Origin: Bog-159 sp963709155
GTDB taxonomy: Bacteria > Acidobacteriota > Terriglobia > Bryobacterales > Bryobacteraceae
Assembly: GCA_963709155.1 (NCBI GenBank)
Contig: CAVPVD010000008.1
Location: forward strand, 62,001-126,000
Direction: 5' to 3'
DNA: 64,000 bases
Positions within the stretch are counted from its first letter, which is position 1, and each line of letters starts with the position of its first letter. The notes under the pieces are model-generated. The model ran no database searches, had not been told where the DNA came from, and saw only the letters and a list, made by a program, of their open reading frames with translations. This document shows positions 17,627-27,400 of the stretch, piece by piece. Made by a program: the position numbers and the translations under genes.

Positions 17627-18126
17627 CGGCCTCAGCTCCAGCCGCCCGGAGCATCGCGGGGAAAAACGAAGCTCGTTGCTTGGTCGTCCGCTATGAGTGC
17701 GGTTGATCGCAACGCCAGACAGAAGTCTGCTGGGGCGAGGTAGGCGGCAGTTCAACCAGCGATGTTGCGTGATCGCCGCTCCTGTCTTGAAGGCGGCCCG
17801 GCTCCCCGATCACGACACCGGCAGCAGGAGAAGCTCCTATGTCAGGACAGATTCGGATTCAGGCACGTAAAAGCGCCACTCGGCTTAGCCGAGGCTTAGC
17901 CGCCGTCAAGCACGCGGCGGCCCCACCAATAAAGGAGCGGAGCACCACCCGCCCTGCTGGACCGATGTCAATTTCCCGGCGGCTGAACCCCCGTGGGCCT
18001 TCTATACGTCACCGCCAACGCCGGCGACCCGAGCATGTATCATGGAACACAATTGGGCATTTCCTTAAAGAGATAATCAGGCCTAGAGGTCTTGATTATT
18101 GGCTGTGTTCCGACTAAAATGCACTC
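17627..18126. other. Intergenic region upstream of the 963-residue secreted protein
   Basis: About 500 bp. An open frame at 17839-18117 (92 residues) starts after AGGAGAAGCTCCT, but its composition is low-complexity and matches nothing known. A short direct repeat GGCTTAGCCG occurs twice around 17881-17905. I see no clear promoter. Confidence 0.35.
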
Positions 18127-21018
18127 ATGAGAAGGGATGTTGGGTACTGGAAAAGGCCGCATCCGCCTGTGACGGCGGGATGCGCCATTGTAGGGGCCAT
18201 CTGTTTCCTGGCCCTTCCGGCTCAGCCCCAGGGCGCCTTGCCGGCGAACTGTGTCTCGTACACCGCGTACCTGGCGAGCCCCGGCAACAGCAGCAGCGAC
18301 TTATTCAACAATTTTGCGAACCCACCCAATCCATCGACCAACTCGACGTTCAACAGCATCGCCATACCCTTTCCGACCTCGAACGGGGCGTCGGTCGCCG
18401 GCGACCTGAACGCGACTTATGCCACAATGTTTTACAGCATCAACAACTTGAACGCCTGGATGGCAAGCAATAACTACTGCCCGCTCGAAGTGGTGGTCGT
18501 GGCCAATTTTCCCGACACACGGTACTTCGCGGTCACCGTCAACGATATGCACTATACGGCCACACAGCATGTCTCCGACGCAGATATGGACCCCGCCGTA
18601 ACGCCGGCAAACGGCGGCACAAACCCGTTCGCACCAGGCAAAAGCTACACGGGCAGCCAGCCGTACCTTATCCCGATCAGCTTGGGGTGGGTGCCGAACT
18701 CAAGTGGCGCCGGCGCCACGGCGGGGTGTTCGATTACACCCTACGAGGAGGACAACCTGCTCGATGCCACGCAGCGCCACCTGCTCACCGACTGGAACAC
18801 CAACGTGGGCGGACCCACGGTCGCGAGCGGCGCTCTCAGTCCGCACGTCGTGAACACTCCCGAAGACACAACCCTCTCTTCCCTGAACTCCGTCTGTCCC
18901 ACCTGCGGCCCGAACACTGCGGGAAGCATAGTGGTCCGCAGCTACTTAGCGCCGCCGGAGACCTGCAGCGGCACGGACGGCAGCTCGCTCAGCTGCAACC
19001 CGCCTACGGGGCTGCCGCCATCGCAACCCTACCTGATTGTGAGGGATACCCTCACTGGCTGCCCCTATACCACGCAGCTCGTAAATACTCTCCTGAACAC
19101 CGCAAGCATCAATTGCCAGGCACATCCGAACCAGACAGGCTGTAGCGCGATCCTATCGAAAACCGACCCTTCCGGAAAATCGAAGACCGCCTCCGCAACA
19201 AACTGGCTGGATTCCGTGCAAAAAGCCCAGCACACCAACGATGCGAACTACACCTCGCAGGGTTGCTATGCCAACGGCGATCCGACAGCGTCGAGTCCGC
19301 CTCAATTCGCCAACCGGGTCGCCTGGACGCGCGTGGCGCAGTGGGAGGGCAGCCCGGGCCCTGACGACGCCTACATCGGCGGCGCCGTATCTACGACCGA
19401 TTTGTCCAACATGGCGCCGAACACCAACGGCAGTCCGCTATGTAAGGACAGCAGCAACAACCCGAGCACGTCAGGCTGCCTGATGCGGCTTCGCTTTCAG
19501 GTGCCTGTTATGCCAAACACGCCCTGTTACCCGGGCAGTTCGTGCCAACTGAGCGGCAGCGAGCAGATGAGGTACACCAGCCTGACGCTGTGGCAGCAGA
19601 CGGCCACGGCGGCGCAGATCGCCGCGGACCCATCGCTGAACTTCCTGGCAGACCCGGATGGCGCGGACTTCGGCAACGCGTCCAGCCTATCCCCCACCTC
19701 GGTAGTTAGCCTCGCGGATCCCGCCTTTTGTACGACTACCAACGGCAGCAGCCCCTGTTACGCGACGCTCCTGATCAACGTGGGTCTTCCCAGTGCAAGC
19801 CTTCCGGCATTCCTCAGGCAGACGTCCACCGAGCAGGCTTGCTCGTCAACGCCGTCCTCATCACTCTGCGGGATCGTGCAGGGGACCGCGCCGGTGCAGC
19901 CGCCCAGCTCGACGCCGGGAACGCCGCTTCCTTATTTCTCGGCATCCAGCGTCGGGGGCTATACGTTCGTAAACCTGGCATCTCAAAACACCTTCAGCAC
20001 GAGTCTGGCCCTTCTGTTTACCATGCGGAATACATTGCCCAGCAGCGGATTCAACTGCTCGGGCGCGGCGGTCCCGTTCTCCACAGCGGAATTCACGAAC
20101 GAGGACGGCGCGGGTGGCGGACTGATGGGCCCCTACGTGCCGCTCGTCGATTACGTGGATCCCGCCACGCTGCCTACGACCGCCCCAACTTTGACTAGTG
20201 GCAGCCTCCCGTCGGCGAATTCGTGCGGTGTGCTCATTCCGCCCCCGCCCGCTGCAGCGGCTTACCCGTTGATAAACGGGGCGGGCCCGACCTATCCGAT
20301 CCTGTGGCCCCAGACGTACTGGCCGTCCTCCTCGACCAATCCGCCAAACCTGAACTGCGGCACCACGACAACGGGGCTTCCCACGACTCAGATCGATTTT
20401 GTCGCAACGCAATTCCCAATACCCGTTGACGATTCGAGCTTTACCGGCAGCCCCACCAACTGCAACACGGCCATGGCGAACAACACGTGCAGCCAGATCG
20501 TCGCCCAGTCCACGCAGGTAACGGAGGAGATGGGCGGGACGGCGTGGCAACCGGGGCTGCCGATCACGATCGTGGGGCAGGGCTTCGGGACGCTGACATT
20601 CGGGTCCAGCCCCAGCCAGGCGCAGATTCCGGCAGTGGTCACCTCCTCGACCAGCCCCAGCTACCTCACTGTTTACAATTGCGGCGGCGGGACAAATAGC
20701 GATCCGTCGAAGTGCGCCGTCTGGACCGCACCCAATAGCAATTGTGAAATCTTTGTTTCGAATTGGACGGATTCGAGCGTATCCTTCATGGTGAACCTGC
20801 CGGTGAACATCCAGAGCATGTACCAGCAAAACGTCGAGCTCGGCGGATACCTGTCGCCGTTGAGCGATTACAGCCCTTTGAACTTCGCTGCGGCATCGGC
20901 GTGCTCCATCTCCGGCGGCGATAACCTGTATTTCAAGGTTACGAATCCTCAGACCGGGGCTGCCGTCACTTCCAGCAACATCACCGTCAAGGCGACGGGC
21001 TACACGTCGCTGAATTAG
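18127..21018 (+). CDS. Large secreted protein of unknown function
   Basis: The 963-residue protein has an N-terminal signal sequence (about residues 1-36, TAGCAIVGAICFLALPAQPQG). The mature part is rich in Ser, Thr, Asn and Pro with many paired cysteines (for example SVCPTCGPN, CYPGSSCQL, CSSTPSSSLC), suggesting an oxidised extracellular protein. Around residues 815-910 the pattern PGLPITIVGQGFGTLTFG to DSSVSFMVNLPVNI resembles an IPT/TIG-like Ig fold. I do not recognise the remainder. The stop is 18 bp from the ATG of the next GloVer-repeat gene, so the two are probably one transcript. Its high content of residues typical of adhesins supports a surface role, which is inference. Confidence 0.7.
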   Translation: MRRDVGYWKRPHPPVTAGCAIVGAICFLALPAQPQGALPANCVSYTAYLASPGNSSSDLFNNFANPPNPSTNSTFNSIAIPFPTSNGASVAGDLNATYATMFYSINNLNAWMASNNYCPLEVVVVANFPDTRYFAVTVNDMHYTATQHVSDADMDPAVTPANGGTNPFAPGKSYTGSQPYLIPISLGWVPNSSGAGATAGCSITPYEEDNLLDATQRHLLTDWNTNVGGPTVASGALSPHVVNTPEDTTLSSLNSVCPTCGPNTAGSIVVRSYLAPPETCSGTDGSSLSCNPPTGLPPSQPYLIVRDTLTGCPYTTQLVNTLLNTASINCQAHPNQTGCSAILSKTDPSGKSKTASATNWLDSVQKAQHTNDANYTSQGCYANGDPTASSPPQFANRVAWTRVAQWEGSPGPDDAYIGGAVSTTDLSNMAPNTNGSPLCKDSSNNPSTSGCLMRLRFQVPVMPNTPCYPGSSCQLSGSEQMRYTSLTLWQQTATAAQIAADPSLNFLADPDGADFGNASSLSPTSVVSLADPAFCTTTNGSSPCYATLLINVGLPSASLPAFLRQTSTEQACSSTPSSSLCGIVQGTAPVQPPSSTPGTPLPYFSASSVGGYTFVNLASQNTFSTSLALLFTMRNTLPSSGFNCSGAAVPFSTAEFTNEDGAGGGLMGPYVPLVDYVDPATLPTTAPTLTSGSLPSANSCGVLIPPPPAAAAYPLINGAGPTYPILWPQTYWPSSSTNPPNLNCGTTTTGLPTTQIDFVATQFPIPVDDSSFTGSPTNCNTAMANNTCSQIVAQSTQVTEEMGGTAWQPGLPITIVGQGFGTLTFGSSPSQAQIPAVVTSSTSPSYLTVYNCGGGTNSDPSKCAVWTAPNSNCEIFVSNWTDSSVSFMVNLPVNIQSMYQQNVELGGYLSPLSDYSPLNFAAASACSISGGDNLYFKVTNPQTGAAVTSSNITVKATGYTSLN

Positions 21019-21036
21019 GTGGCCGGAGCTACCGTG

Positions 21037-23303
21037 ATGAGCAAAATTGCATTGCTGGCGTGTACGCTCGCTGGGGTAGGCCTCAGTGCCTATGCGGCCA
21101 CTGAAAATGTCATCTTCAATTTCCATCGGTTCCCCGGGGGGGCGAACCCATATGGAAACCTTTACCGGGCGCGGAATGGAGGCCTGTTCGGCACCACGTA
21201 CGAGGGCGGCCAAGCAAACCTTGGCGCGCTCTTCGAGTTTGGGGGGGGGGATATAAGGTACTGTACGGCTTCCGCGGGGGCAACGACGGGGCCAACCCCT
21301 TCGCCGGCGTGGTTCAAGACTCCGCGGGCAATCTGTACGGCACCACGTATTTCGGGGGGCCGGCAAATGCGGGTGTGCTATATAAGGTGGCCGCGTCAGG
21401 CCAGGAAACGGTGCTCTACGCTTTCACTGGAGGCGCCGACGGCGGCAATCCTTACGCCGGCATCATCCTGGACTCAGCCGGCAACCTGTATGGCACGACG
21501 GTCAATGGCGGTCTCACGAACTGCCCGGGCGGCTGCGGCGTGGCCTACAAGGTCACCCCTAGCGGGCAGGAAACGGTGTTATACAGCTTCACGGGCGGCG
21601 CGGATGGGGCTAACCCCTACGCGGGGCTCATCCGCGATCCGGCAGGGAATCTATATGGGACTACGTCCGAAGGGGGCGGCAGCGGGGGAGCTCCAGGGGG
21701 TGGTGTCGTGTACAAACTGAGCCCCACCGGGCAGGAGACGGTCCTGCACACGTTTGGCTCCGGCTCCGCCGCTCCTCCCGGCGTGGAGAGGACCGGGATC
21801 GTGCGCGACTCCACCGGCAACCTCTACGGGACTGATTCCGGTGGTGTGTACGAGATCGAGGCGAATGGCCGGTACAAGTCTCTGGCGACCTTTTACTGTA
21901 AGAACATCGGTGACGACGAGTACCCGTGGTCGGGGCTTACTCTGGATTCTGCGGGCAACCTCTACGGCACCACTACACAGACCTTTACAGGACCCTGCAG
22001 CGGTCCTAAGTACGGCGTGGTCTACAAGCTGACGCCTGCTGGAAGGCTCACCACACTCTACGAATTCCCTGGTGCTTCCGCCTGGGACTTCGGCGGACCT
22101 CCCACCGCCCCCGCACCCGCCAACCCCGGTGTGGTGCTCGATTCGGCAGGCACCATCTACGGCATTACACCTAATGGTGGGGTATCCGGGATGATCTACA
22201 AGATCGGTGCTTCGGGAGTGATCACGCTGCACAACTTTACAGGCGCCGCCAGCGGCACCGGTCCCGACCCCGTTGCCATAAGTCCCGCGGGCGGCTTCTA
22301 CGGCTCGACCTTCTACGGAGGTCCGGCAAACGCCGGCGTCGTCTACGAGATTGACAGCGGCGGCCGGGAGAAGGTACTGTACAGCTTCACAGGTGGCGCC
22401 GACGGCAAGTACCCCAACGGCCCGGTGGCGCGCGACTCCGGCGGAAACATTTATGGTGCCACCTCGGATGGCGGCGCGGCCAACCTGGGTGTAGTATACA
22501 AGGTAACCCCCTCCGGGCAGTTCACGCTGTTGCATAGCTTCACCGGCGGCGCGGACGGTGCCATCCCCGAAAGCGGGGTCATCCTTGGCTCCGATGGAAA
22601 CCTCTATGGCTCCACGACCAACGGGGGAACGGGTTCGCAAACCGGGGTGCAGGAGGGCGTCATATTCAAGATGGACACTGCCGGAAACGAGACGGTGATG
22701 TACAGTTTCACGGGCCTTGCGGACGGAGGAACTCCGCTCGCAGTGCCCACCATGGACGCGGCGGGCGATCTGTACGGGACGGCCACCTCCGGCGGGGCCG
22801 GAGCGGGCGTTGTGTACAAGCTGAGCGCCGCGGGTCAGTACACTGTCCTGCACACCTTTACCGGCCCTGGCGCGGGCGGCGGGGACCCCGTTGCGCCCGT
22901 GACCCTGGATTCCGCAGGCAATCTCTATGGCGCTGCGGAAGGCTGGGGGATCACAGCCAGCGGCGCCCCGGGGGAAGGGCTGGTGTACCAGCTAAGCCCC
23001 TCCGGGATCTACACGGTCCTATATACGTTTAGCGGCGGGGCCGACGGCGGACTGCCCGGATACCCCGTCGTCTTGGATAAAGCCGGCAACCTTTACGGGT
23101 GCACCGGCATAGGCGGGGGCACTGGCAACGGTGTTGTCTTTGAGGTCACTTCTTCGGGCAAGGAGATCGTGCTGCACTCTTTCAGCGGCGGCGCGGACGG
23201 CGCTGGCGGCGGCTGGCTGGTGCTGGACGGCACCGGCGGCCTCTACGGGAGCGCCTGGGCCGGCGCGACGCAGGGCGGGCTGGTGTTCAAAATCACGCCG
23301 TAA
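21037..23303 (+). CDS. Secreted GloVer-type tandem-repeat protein, frameshifted at a run of ten G
   Basis: The first frame gives a signal peptide (MSKIALLACTLAGVGLSAYAA) and the first GloVer repeats, ending LGALFEFGGG. At 21241-21250 there are ten consecutive G; the continuation GYKVLYGFRGGNDGANPFAGVVQDSAGNLYGTT lies in another frame and runs to 23303. Removing two G or adding one restores a protein of about 755 residues. Repeats of the form (V)YKVTPSGQETVLYSFTGGADGANPYAG...DSAGNLYGTT recur at a period of roughly 40-50 residues across the whole protein. I start at the ATG at 21037, preceded by GGAG; a GTG at 21019 is less likely. The run could be a sequencing slip or a phase-variable tract. 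Confidence 0.82.
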
Positions 23304-23590
23304 GCCGCGGTAGACTGCTATGCCGCACCTTTTGTGTACTGGCGATGAACGTCTGGTGCGGAATCGAGAGTTGGTGGGAAACAAATTTCGGCCGATATAT
23401 TACCCGATCTGCGAGATGACAAGAACCTTAGGCCCTGTCTGTGCGCAGCCGAAGTCGTGGGAACAATAAGGGAACATCGCCGGGGCAAAAATGGCCCAAA
23501 TGATCCTAAACCATCCTAGATGCGATGCAGTGTAATCTCTTTGCTACCATCAACTTCCGCTGATTCCGAACCACTTAGCATTGTCGGTAA
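23304..23590. other. Right end of the island, non-coding
   Basis: No gene is seen between the GloVer-repeat stop and attR. The region holds the right-hand tandem GGGAACA motif (23459-23477) and otherwise AT-richer sequence than its surroundings, consistent with an attP arm. Confidence 0.4.
23459..23477 (+). promoter_or_regulatory. Candidate integrase arm-type site, right end
   Basis: Exact copy, same orientation, of the 19-bp tandem GGGAACA motif at 8076-8094. It lies about 110 bp before attR. Its presence at both ends, and nowhere else that I noticed, supports an integrase or Xis binding role. Confidence 0.55.
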
Positions 23591-23641
23591 GCAGCCCTAA
23601 AAGGCTGGCGTCGGCGGTTCGATTCCGTCCCTGGCCACCAT
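23591..23641 (+). repeat. attR: truncated tRNA-Phe 3' half
   Basis: This 51-bp segment matches 7978-8029 except for one missing G in the anticodon loop (CCTAAAA instead of CCTGAAAA). It includes the T arm, the acceptor 3' strand and CCA, but lacks the tRNA 5' half, so it is not a functional tRNA. It marks the right boundary of the integrated island. Confidence 0.92.
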
Positions 23642-23730
23642 GGTTTGAAGGGCTTACACGCCTCCCGGATTCCTAGCTACTTCCCATAATCCTTCGCACA
23701 CCTCAGGGCGTCGTCGTCGATACCGACGGA

Positions 23731-24000
23731 TCACGCCGCACTCGACCTCAGTTCCTCACGAATGATGCGCCGCAGCGTGTCCTCGAATCGTGGAGCCGCG
23801 CCATCGAGGTATTCCCTAAGCGCTGCGTTGATGAGAGTTTGGTAGCCAGTCACACCGCCGGATGCCTCGGCCAGTTGAAAGAAGCGATCCACGATGTCCT
23901 GATCGAGCCGGATGGTAATTCGAGTCTTGCCCTCGGGTTCGGGTTCAGGGGGGAGAACTCGACCTCGCTTGCCTTTGCTGAAATCGTATCGATCTTTCAT
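23731..24000 (-). CDS. brnA: BrnA-family antitoxin
   Basis: The 89-residue protein has a charged, proline-rich N-terminus (KRGRVLPPEPEPEGKTRITIRLDQDIVDRFFQLAEASGG) and continues with GYQTLINAALREYLDG, the ribbon-helix-helix pattern and length of BrnA antitoxins. Its ATG overlaps the stop of the BrnT-like reading frame by 4 bp (ATGA), the normal brnT-brnA order. BrnA binds BrnT and represses the operon. Here it appears intact although its toxin has lost its N-terminus. Confidence 0.8.
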   Translation of the reverse strand: MKDRYDFSKGKRGRVLPPEPEPEGKTRITIRLDQDIVDRFFQLAEASGGVTGYQTLINAALREYLDGAAPRFEDTLRRIIREELRSSAA

Positions 24001-24206
24001 CGTTCTGTCTCGTACTGCTCACGCTCGTGGGCCTTGGCGGGACGCGCGGAAATGATCCGAATGTTCTCGCCACGCCACGTGTAGACCACGACAACCACGC
24101 GGCCTGCGGCTCCCATGCCAAGCGTCACGAATCGCCGCTCGCCGGGATCGGAATCATCATCCGCGATCGTGATGGCGTAAGAATCATCAAAGACCGGAAT
24201 CCCACT
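23997..24206 (-). pseudogene. brnT: BrnT-family toxin fragment (N-terminus missing)
   Basis: The last 70 residues of this frame read PVFDDSYAITIADDDSDPGERRFVTLGMGAAGRVVVVVYTWRGENIRIISARPAKAHE, a good match to the C-terminal three-quarters of BrnT RNases (FVTLG and RIISAR motifs). The usual first 20-25 residues (FEWDxxKAxxNxxKHGVSF) are absent. Upstream, the frame stays open for another 56 codons but reads the antisense of a PIN-toxin remnant. Loss of the N-terminal strand and helix should abolish activity. The gene appears to have been cut by the rearrangement that brought in the remnant at 24268. Confidence 0.7.
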
Positions 24207-24267
24207 CGAAGCCCACAGTTCTAGTGTACGCACGTTATGTGCATACGTCAAAGGGGAGTCGGCGAGG

Positions 24268-24426
24268 CCATCGACGTTTGGCTGGACGGAAAAACCTACG
24301 CTTCTGACCTGAGCGGCGCATGGCGACGAACTGCCGGCCACATTCGAAAAGCCACGTGTGGCCGAGCTCGTCAAACCACACCAGGCGTCTGCGCGCGATT
24401 TCGCCGCAATGGCCGCAACAGCTTAG
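24268..24426 (+). pseudogene. Decayed, internally deleted copy of a PIN-domain toxin
   Basis: Nucleotide similarity to the intact toxin at 11645 is obvious by eye: the stretch encoding IDxWLDGK, then AAHGDEL-like codons, then KPRVAELVKPH. It then jumps to the codons for the terminal SARDFAA, losing roughly residues 62-127. Several indels also break the frame. It lies just outside attR, so it is not part of the present island, and it abuts the truncated brnT. Confidence 0.68.
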
Positions 24427-24445
24427 AATCTAATTTGGACTCGCG

Positions 24446-27400
24446 ATGGCAGTAACACGCAGCAGGGCCGTGGAAAGAGCGGAAGCGCCTCGCGGCGGGC
24501 AGCAGGCGATAATCTGGCAGCGCTTCGCCTGGCGGCGCCGGGAGGCCATCGGGCTGCTGGCGGCGTGGCTGCTGCTGCTGCTCGGCTTCTTCCTGGTCTA
24601 CCGTGCCAAAACCCGCTCTTTCGCCGAGATCGAGGCGGGGATTGCCGGCAAGCAGCTTCTGAACCTGAACGATCTCAGCGCGCGCGAGGATCTGCTGCCT
24701 TACCTAGCGATCTTCAGCGAGCCGGCCGAGCGCCAATTCGTGGCACGCCGGATCTACGATGCTTCCGGCAGCCTCCCGAACGTAGGCGCCATCGCCCGGC
24801 TACGCGTCTCCGAAGCGGAAGTTGACGCGGCGCGCGGCCTGAAAGCGTTCCGCGGACGCCGCGCCCTGCTGACGGCCGAACAGTTCCGGCAGTTGAAGCC
24901 GCTGTTCGTGGTGCGCCGTCCGCCACAATTCCGCCGCACGTTTTTGCTCTGGCTGGCCATCTTTTTCGCGGCATTCTGGGCTGCGCACTTATGGTGGAGC
25001 GCGCGTGGGTTCACCGGCGACCAAATGCTGCTGCCCGCGATTTTGTTGCTTACCGGCACCGGACTGAACTTGATGGTCAGTCTGCGCGACCCCGTGCGTG
25101 ACAGCCTGCTCTTCGTGGATTTCGCGCAGGGCGTGGCCGCCGGATGCGTCCTGCTGGCCGTGGCCAGCGCGCTCGACTACGAACGGATGCTGGGCAAACT
25201 GAGCTTCGTGCCGCTGCTGGCCAGTTTCGCGCTCTCGGCGCTGCTGATCGTCTTCGGATACGGCCCCGGCACCAGCGACGCCAAGGTAAACCTGTTCGGC
25301 TTCCAGCCCGTCGAGATCATCCGCATTCTGTTGATCCTGTTTTTGGCGGGCTACTTCGCGCGGCGATGGGACGTGCTGCGGCATGCCCGCGAGCAGCGTC
25401 CGCGCCTGGCGATTCTCAACCGTCTCGGCGGCGTGCCTCCGCTCGAATACACCCTCCCGATATTCGGGTGCGTGGCGCTTTCCCTGATATTTTTCTTCCT
25501 GCAGAGAGATATGGGACCGGCCATGGTATTCACCTGCCTGTTTCTGGCGCTTTACTCGATAGCGCGGAAAGACACGCTGATCGCCGCCGCCGGCCTCCTT
25601 TTCCTGCTAATAGGATTCGTGGGCGGATATCTGGTGCGCGTTCCGCACACGGTCTACGAGCGCGTCTCCATGTGGGCGTCGCCCTGGAACAACGCGATCC
25701 ACGGCGGCGATCAACTGGCGCAATCGTTGTGGGCCTATGCCACGGGCGGCCTGTGGGGCACCGGGCCGGGTTTGGGCGATCCGGCGCTGGTGCCCGCCGC
25801 GCATACCGACTTGATCCTTTCCGCGCTGGGCGAGGAGTGGGGCTTCCTGGGCGTCGTGGCCGTCTTCGCCCTTTACGCGTTTATTCTCTACCGCGCGGCC
25901 CGCATCGCGTTGCGCGCGCGTAGCGACTATGAATTCTTCCTGGCTTCCGGAATCGGCGTAGCGATGGCGTTACAGATCCTGCTGATCGCGGGCGGATCGC
26001 TGGGCGTGCTGCCGCTTTCCGGCGTGGTCACGCCTTTTCTGTGTTACGGCCGCTCGTCGATGCTGGCGAATCTTCTGATGTTCGCCATGCTGCTCTCGAT
26101 CTCGAGCCGTCCGGCGGCCGATCCGCAACGCAACGCGCCCTTCCGCGCACCCGTCGAAGCGGCCGGCCTGGCGCTGGGTGTTCTGGCGTTGCTCATCGTA
26201 GGCAAAGCCGCTTACGTGCAGGTGCTGCACAGCGCAGCCATCATGGGCGAGGGCACGCTGGTGGTGCAGGCCGACGGCGCGCGCCGCTATCAGTACAATC
26301 CGCGATTCCAGGAGATCACGCGCGACATTCCGAAGGGCAGCATCTACGACCGCAACGGATTGCCGCTGGCGACCAGCAGTTGGGACGAACTGGAGAAGCA
26401 TCGCGCCCAATACCAGCAGCTTGGCATCAATATAGACCAGGCCTGCTCGCATACCGAGAGCCGCCACTATCCCTTCGAAGGATTGACGTTCCACCTGCTC
26501 GGCGACCTGCGCACGCGCATCCGCTGGGGCGCCGGCAATACTTCGTTCGTAGAGCGCGATTCCGCCACGCGCCTGCGCGGCTACGACGACCGGCCCACGC
26601 TGGTGGATGTGGAGAATCCCAAGACCGGCAAGATGGAACGGGTGGTGCGGTACGATCTACGCGAACTGGTTCCGCTGCTGCGGCACCGGTACGATCCGAA
26701 TAATCCGGCCGTGCGGCGCGTGCTGGATCGCAAACGCGACGTCCGCATGTCGCTCGATGCGCGCCTCGAAGTGCGCGCCGGCGACATTCTAAGAGCTGCC
26801 CTGCAGAAAGCGGGCCAGGACAAGGGGTCCATCGTGGTGCTCGATCCGGCCAGCGGGGATCTGCTGGCGGCGGTCAGCTATCCGCTGCCGCCCATCGGGC
26901 CAGGCGACACGGCGCCGGACGAGCAGGCCGACGCAGAGGCAAACCCATATCTGGATCGCGCGCGGTACGGCCTTTATCCACCCGGCTCCACATTCAAGGT
27001 GGTCACCGCCATGGCGGCGCTGCGCAGCGATCCGCAATTGGCGAAGCAGACCTACTCCTGCATCCGCTTGCCGGACGGCCGCGTGGGCAATTATATCCAT
27101 GGATCGAACCGCCCCATCCGCGACGACATCGAGGACAAATCGCCGCACGGCACAATCGACATGGAACGGGCCGTGGTGGTTTCCTGCAATGCTTACTTTG
27201 CGCAGTTAGGCACTTACAACGTGGGTGCGCAGCACTTATTCGATACCGGCAGCCTGCTGGGTATTTCCATGGCGTCGCCCGCCACCGCGCAGCAATTGCG
27301 TAAGTCGCTGCCGCAATCGTCGTACGGACAAGGGCAGGTGGTGGCCTCGCCATTCCAGATGGCGCGCGTCGCGGCGGCAGTAGCCAGCGGCGGGCAGATG

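Larger units (their letters stand above)
7978..23641. mobile_element. 15.6-kb integrative genomic island in tRNA-Phe
   Basis: The island runs from the tRNA-Phe 3' half to its duplicate at 23591-23641. A tyrosine integrase lies immediately inside the left end, convergent on the tRNA, with a small helix-turn-helix Xis-like gene upstream of it. Cargo: two near-identical RHH regulator loci, two RHH/PIN toxin-antitoxin modules and four large secreted-protein genes, two pointing left and two pointing right. No conjugation, capsid or replication genes are visible, so it would be non-self-transmissible as it stands. The boundaries are read directly; mobility is inferred. Confidence 0.88.

Noticed and set aside
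17839..18117. 92-codon open frame upstream of the 963-residue protein
   Set aside because: It has a possible Shine-Dalgarno, but low-complexity basic composition and no family resemblance in any frame.
19861..21366. 501-codon minus-strand open frame opposite the large secreted protein
   Set aside because: It runs through two plus-strand genes and shows only Arg-rich shadow composition; the plus-strand gene has a signal peptide and coherent domains.
7978..23641. Prophage or conjugative element
   Set aside because: Apart from the integrase and Xis-like gene there are no capsid, tail, terminase, lysis, relaxase or type IV secretion genes, so it is called a genomic island only.
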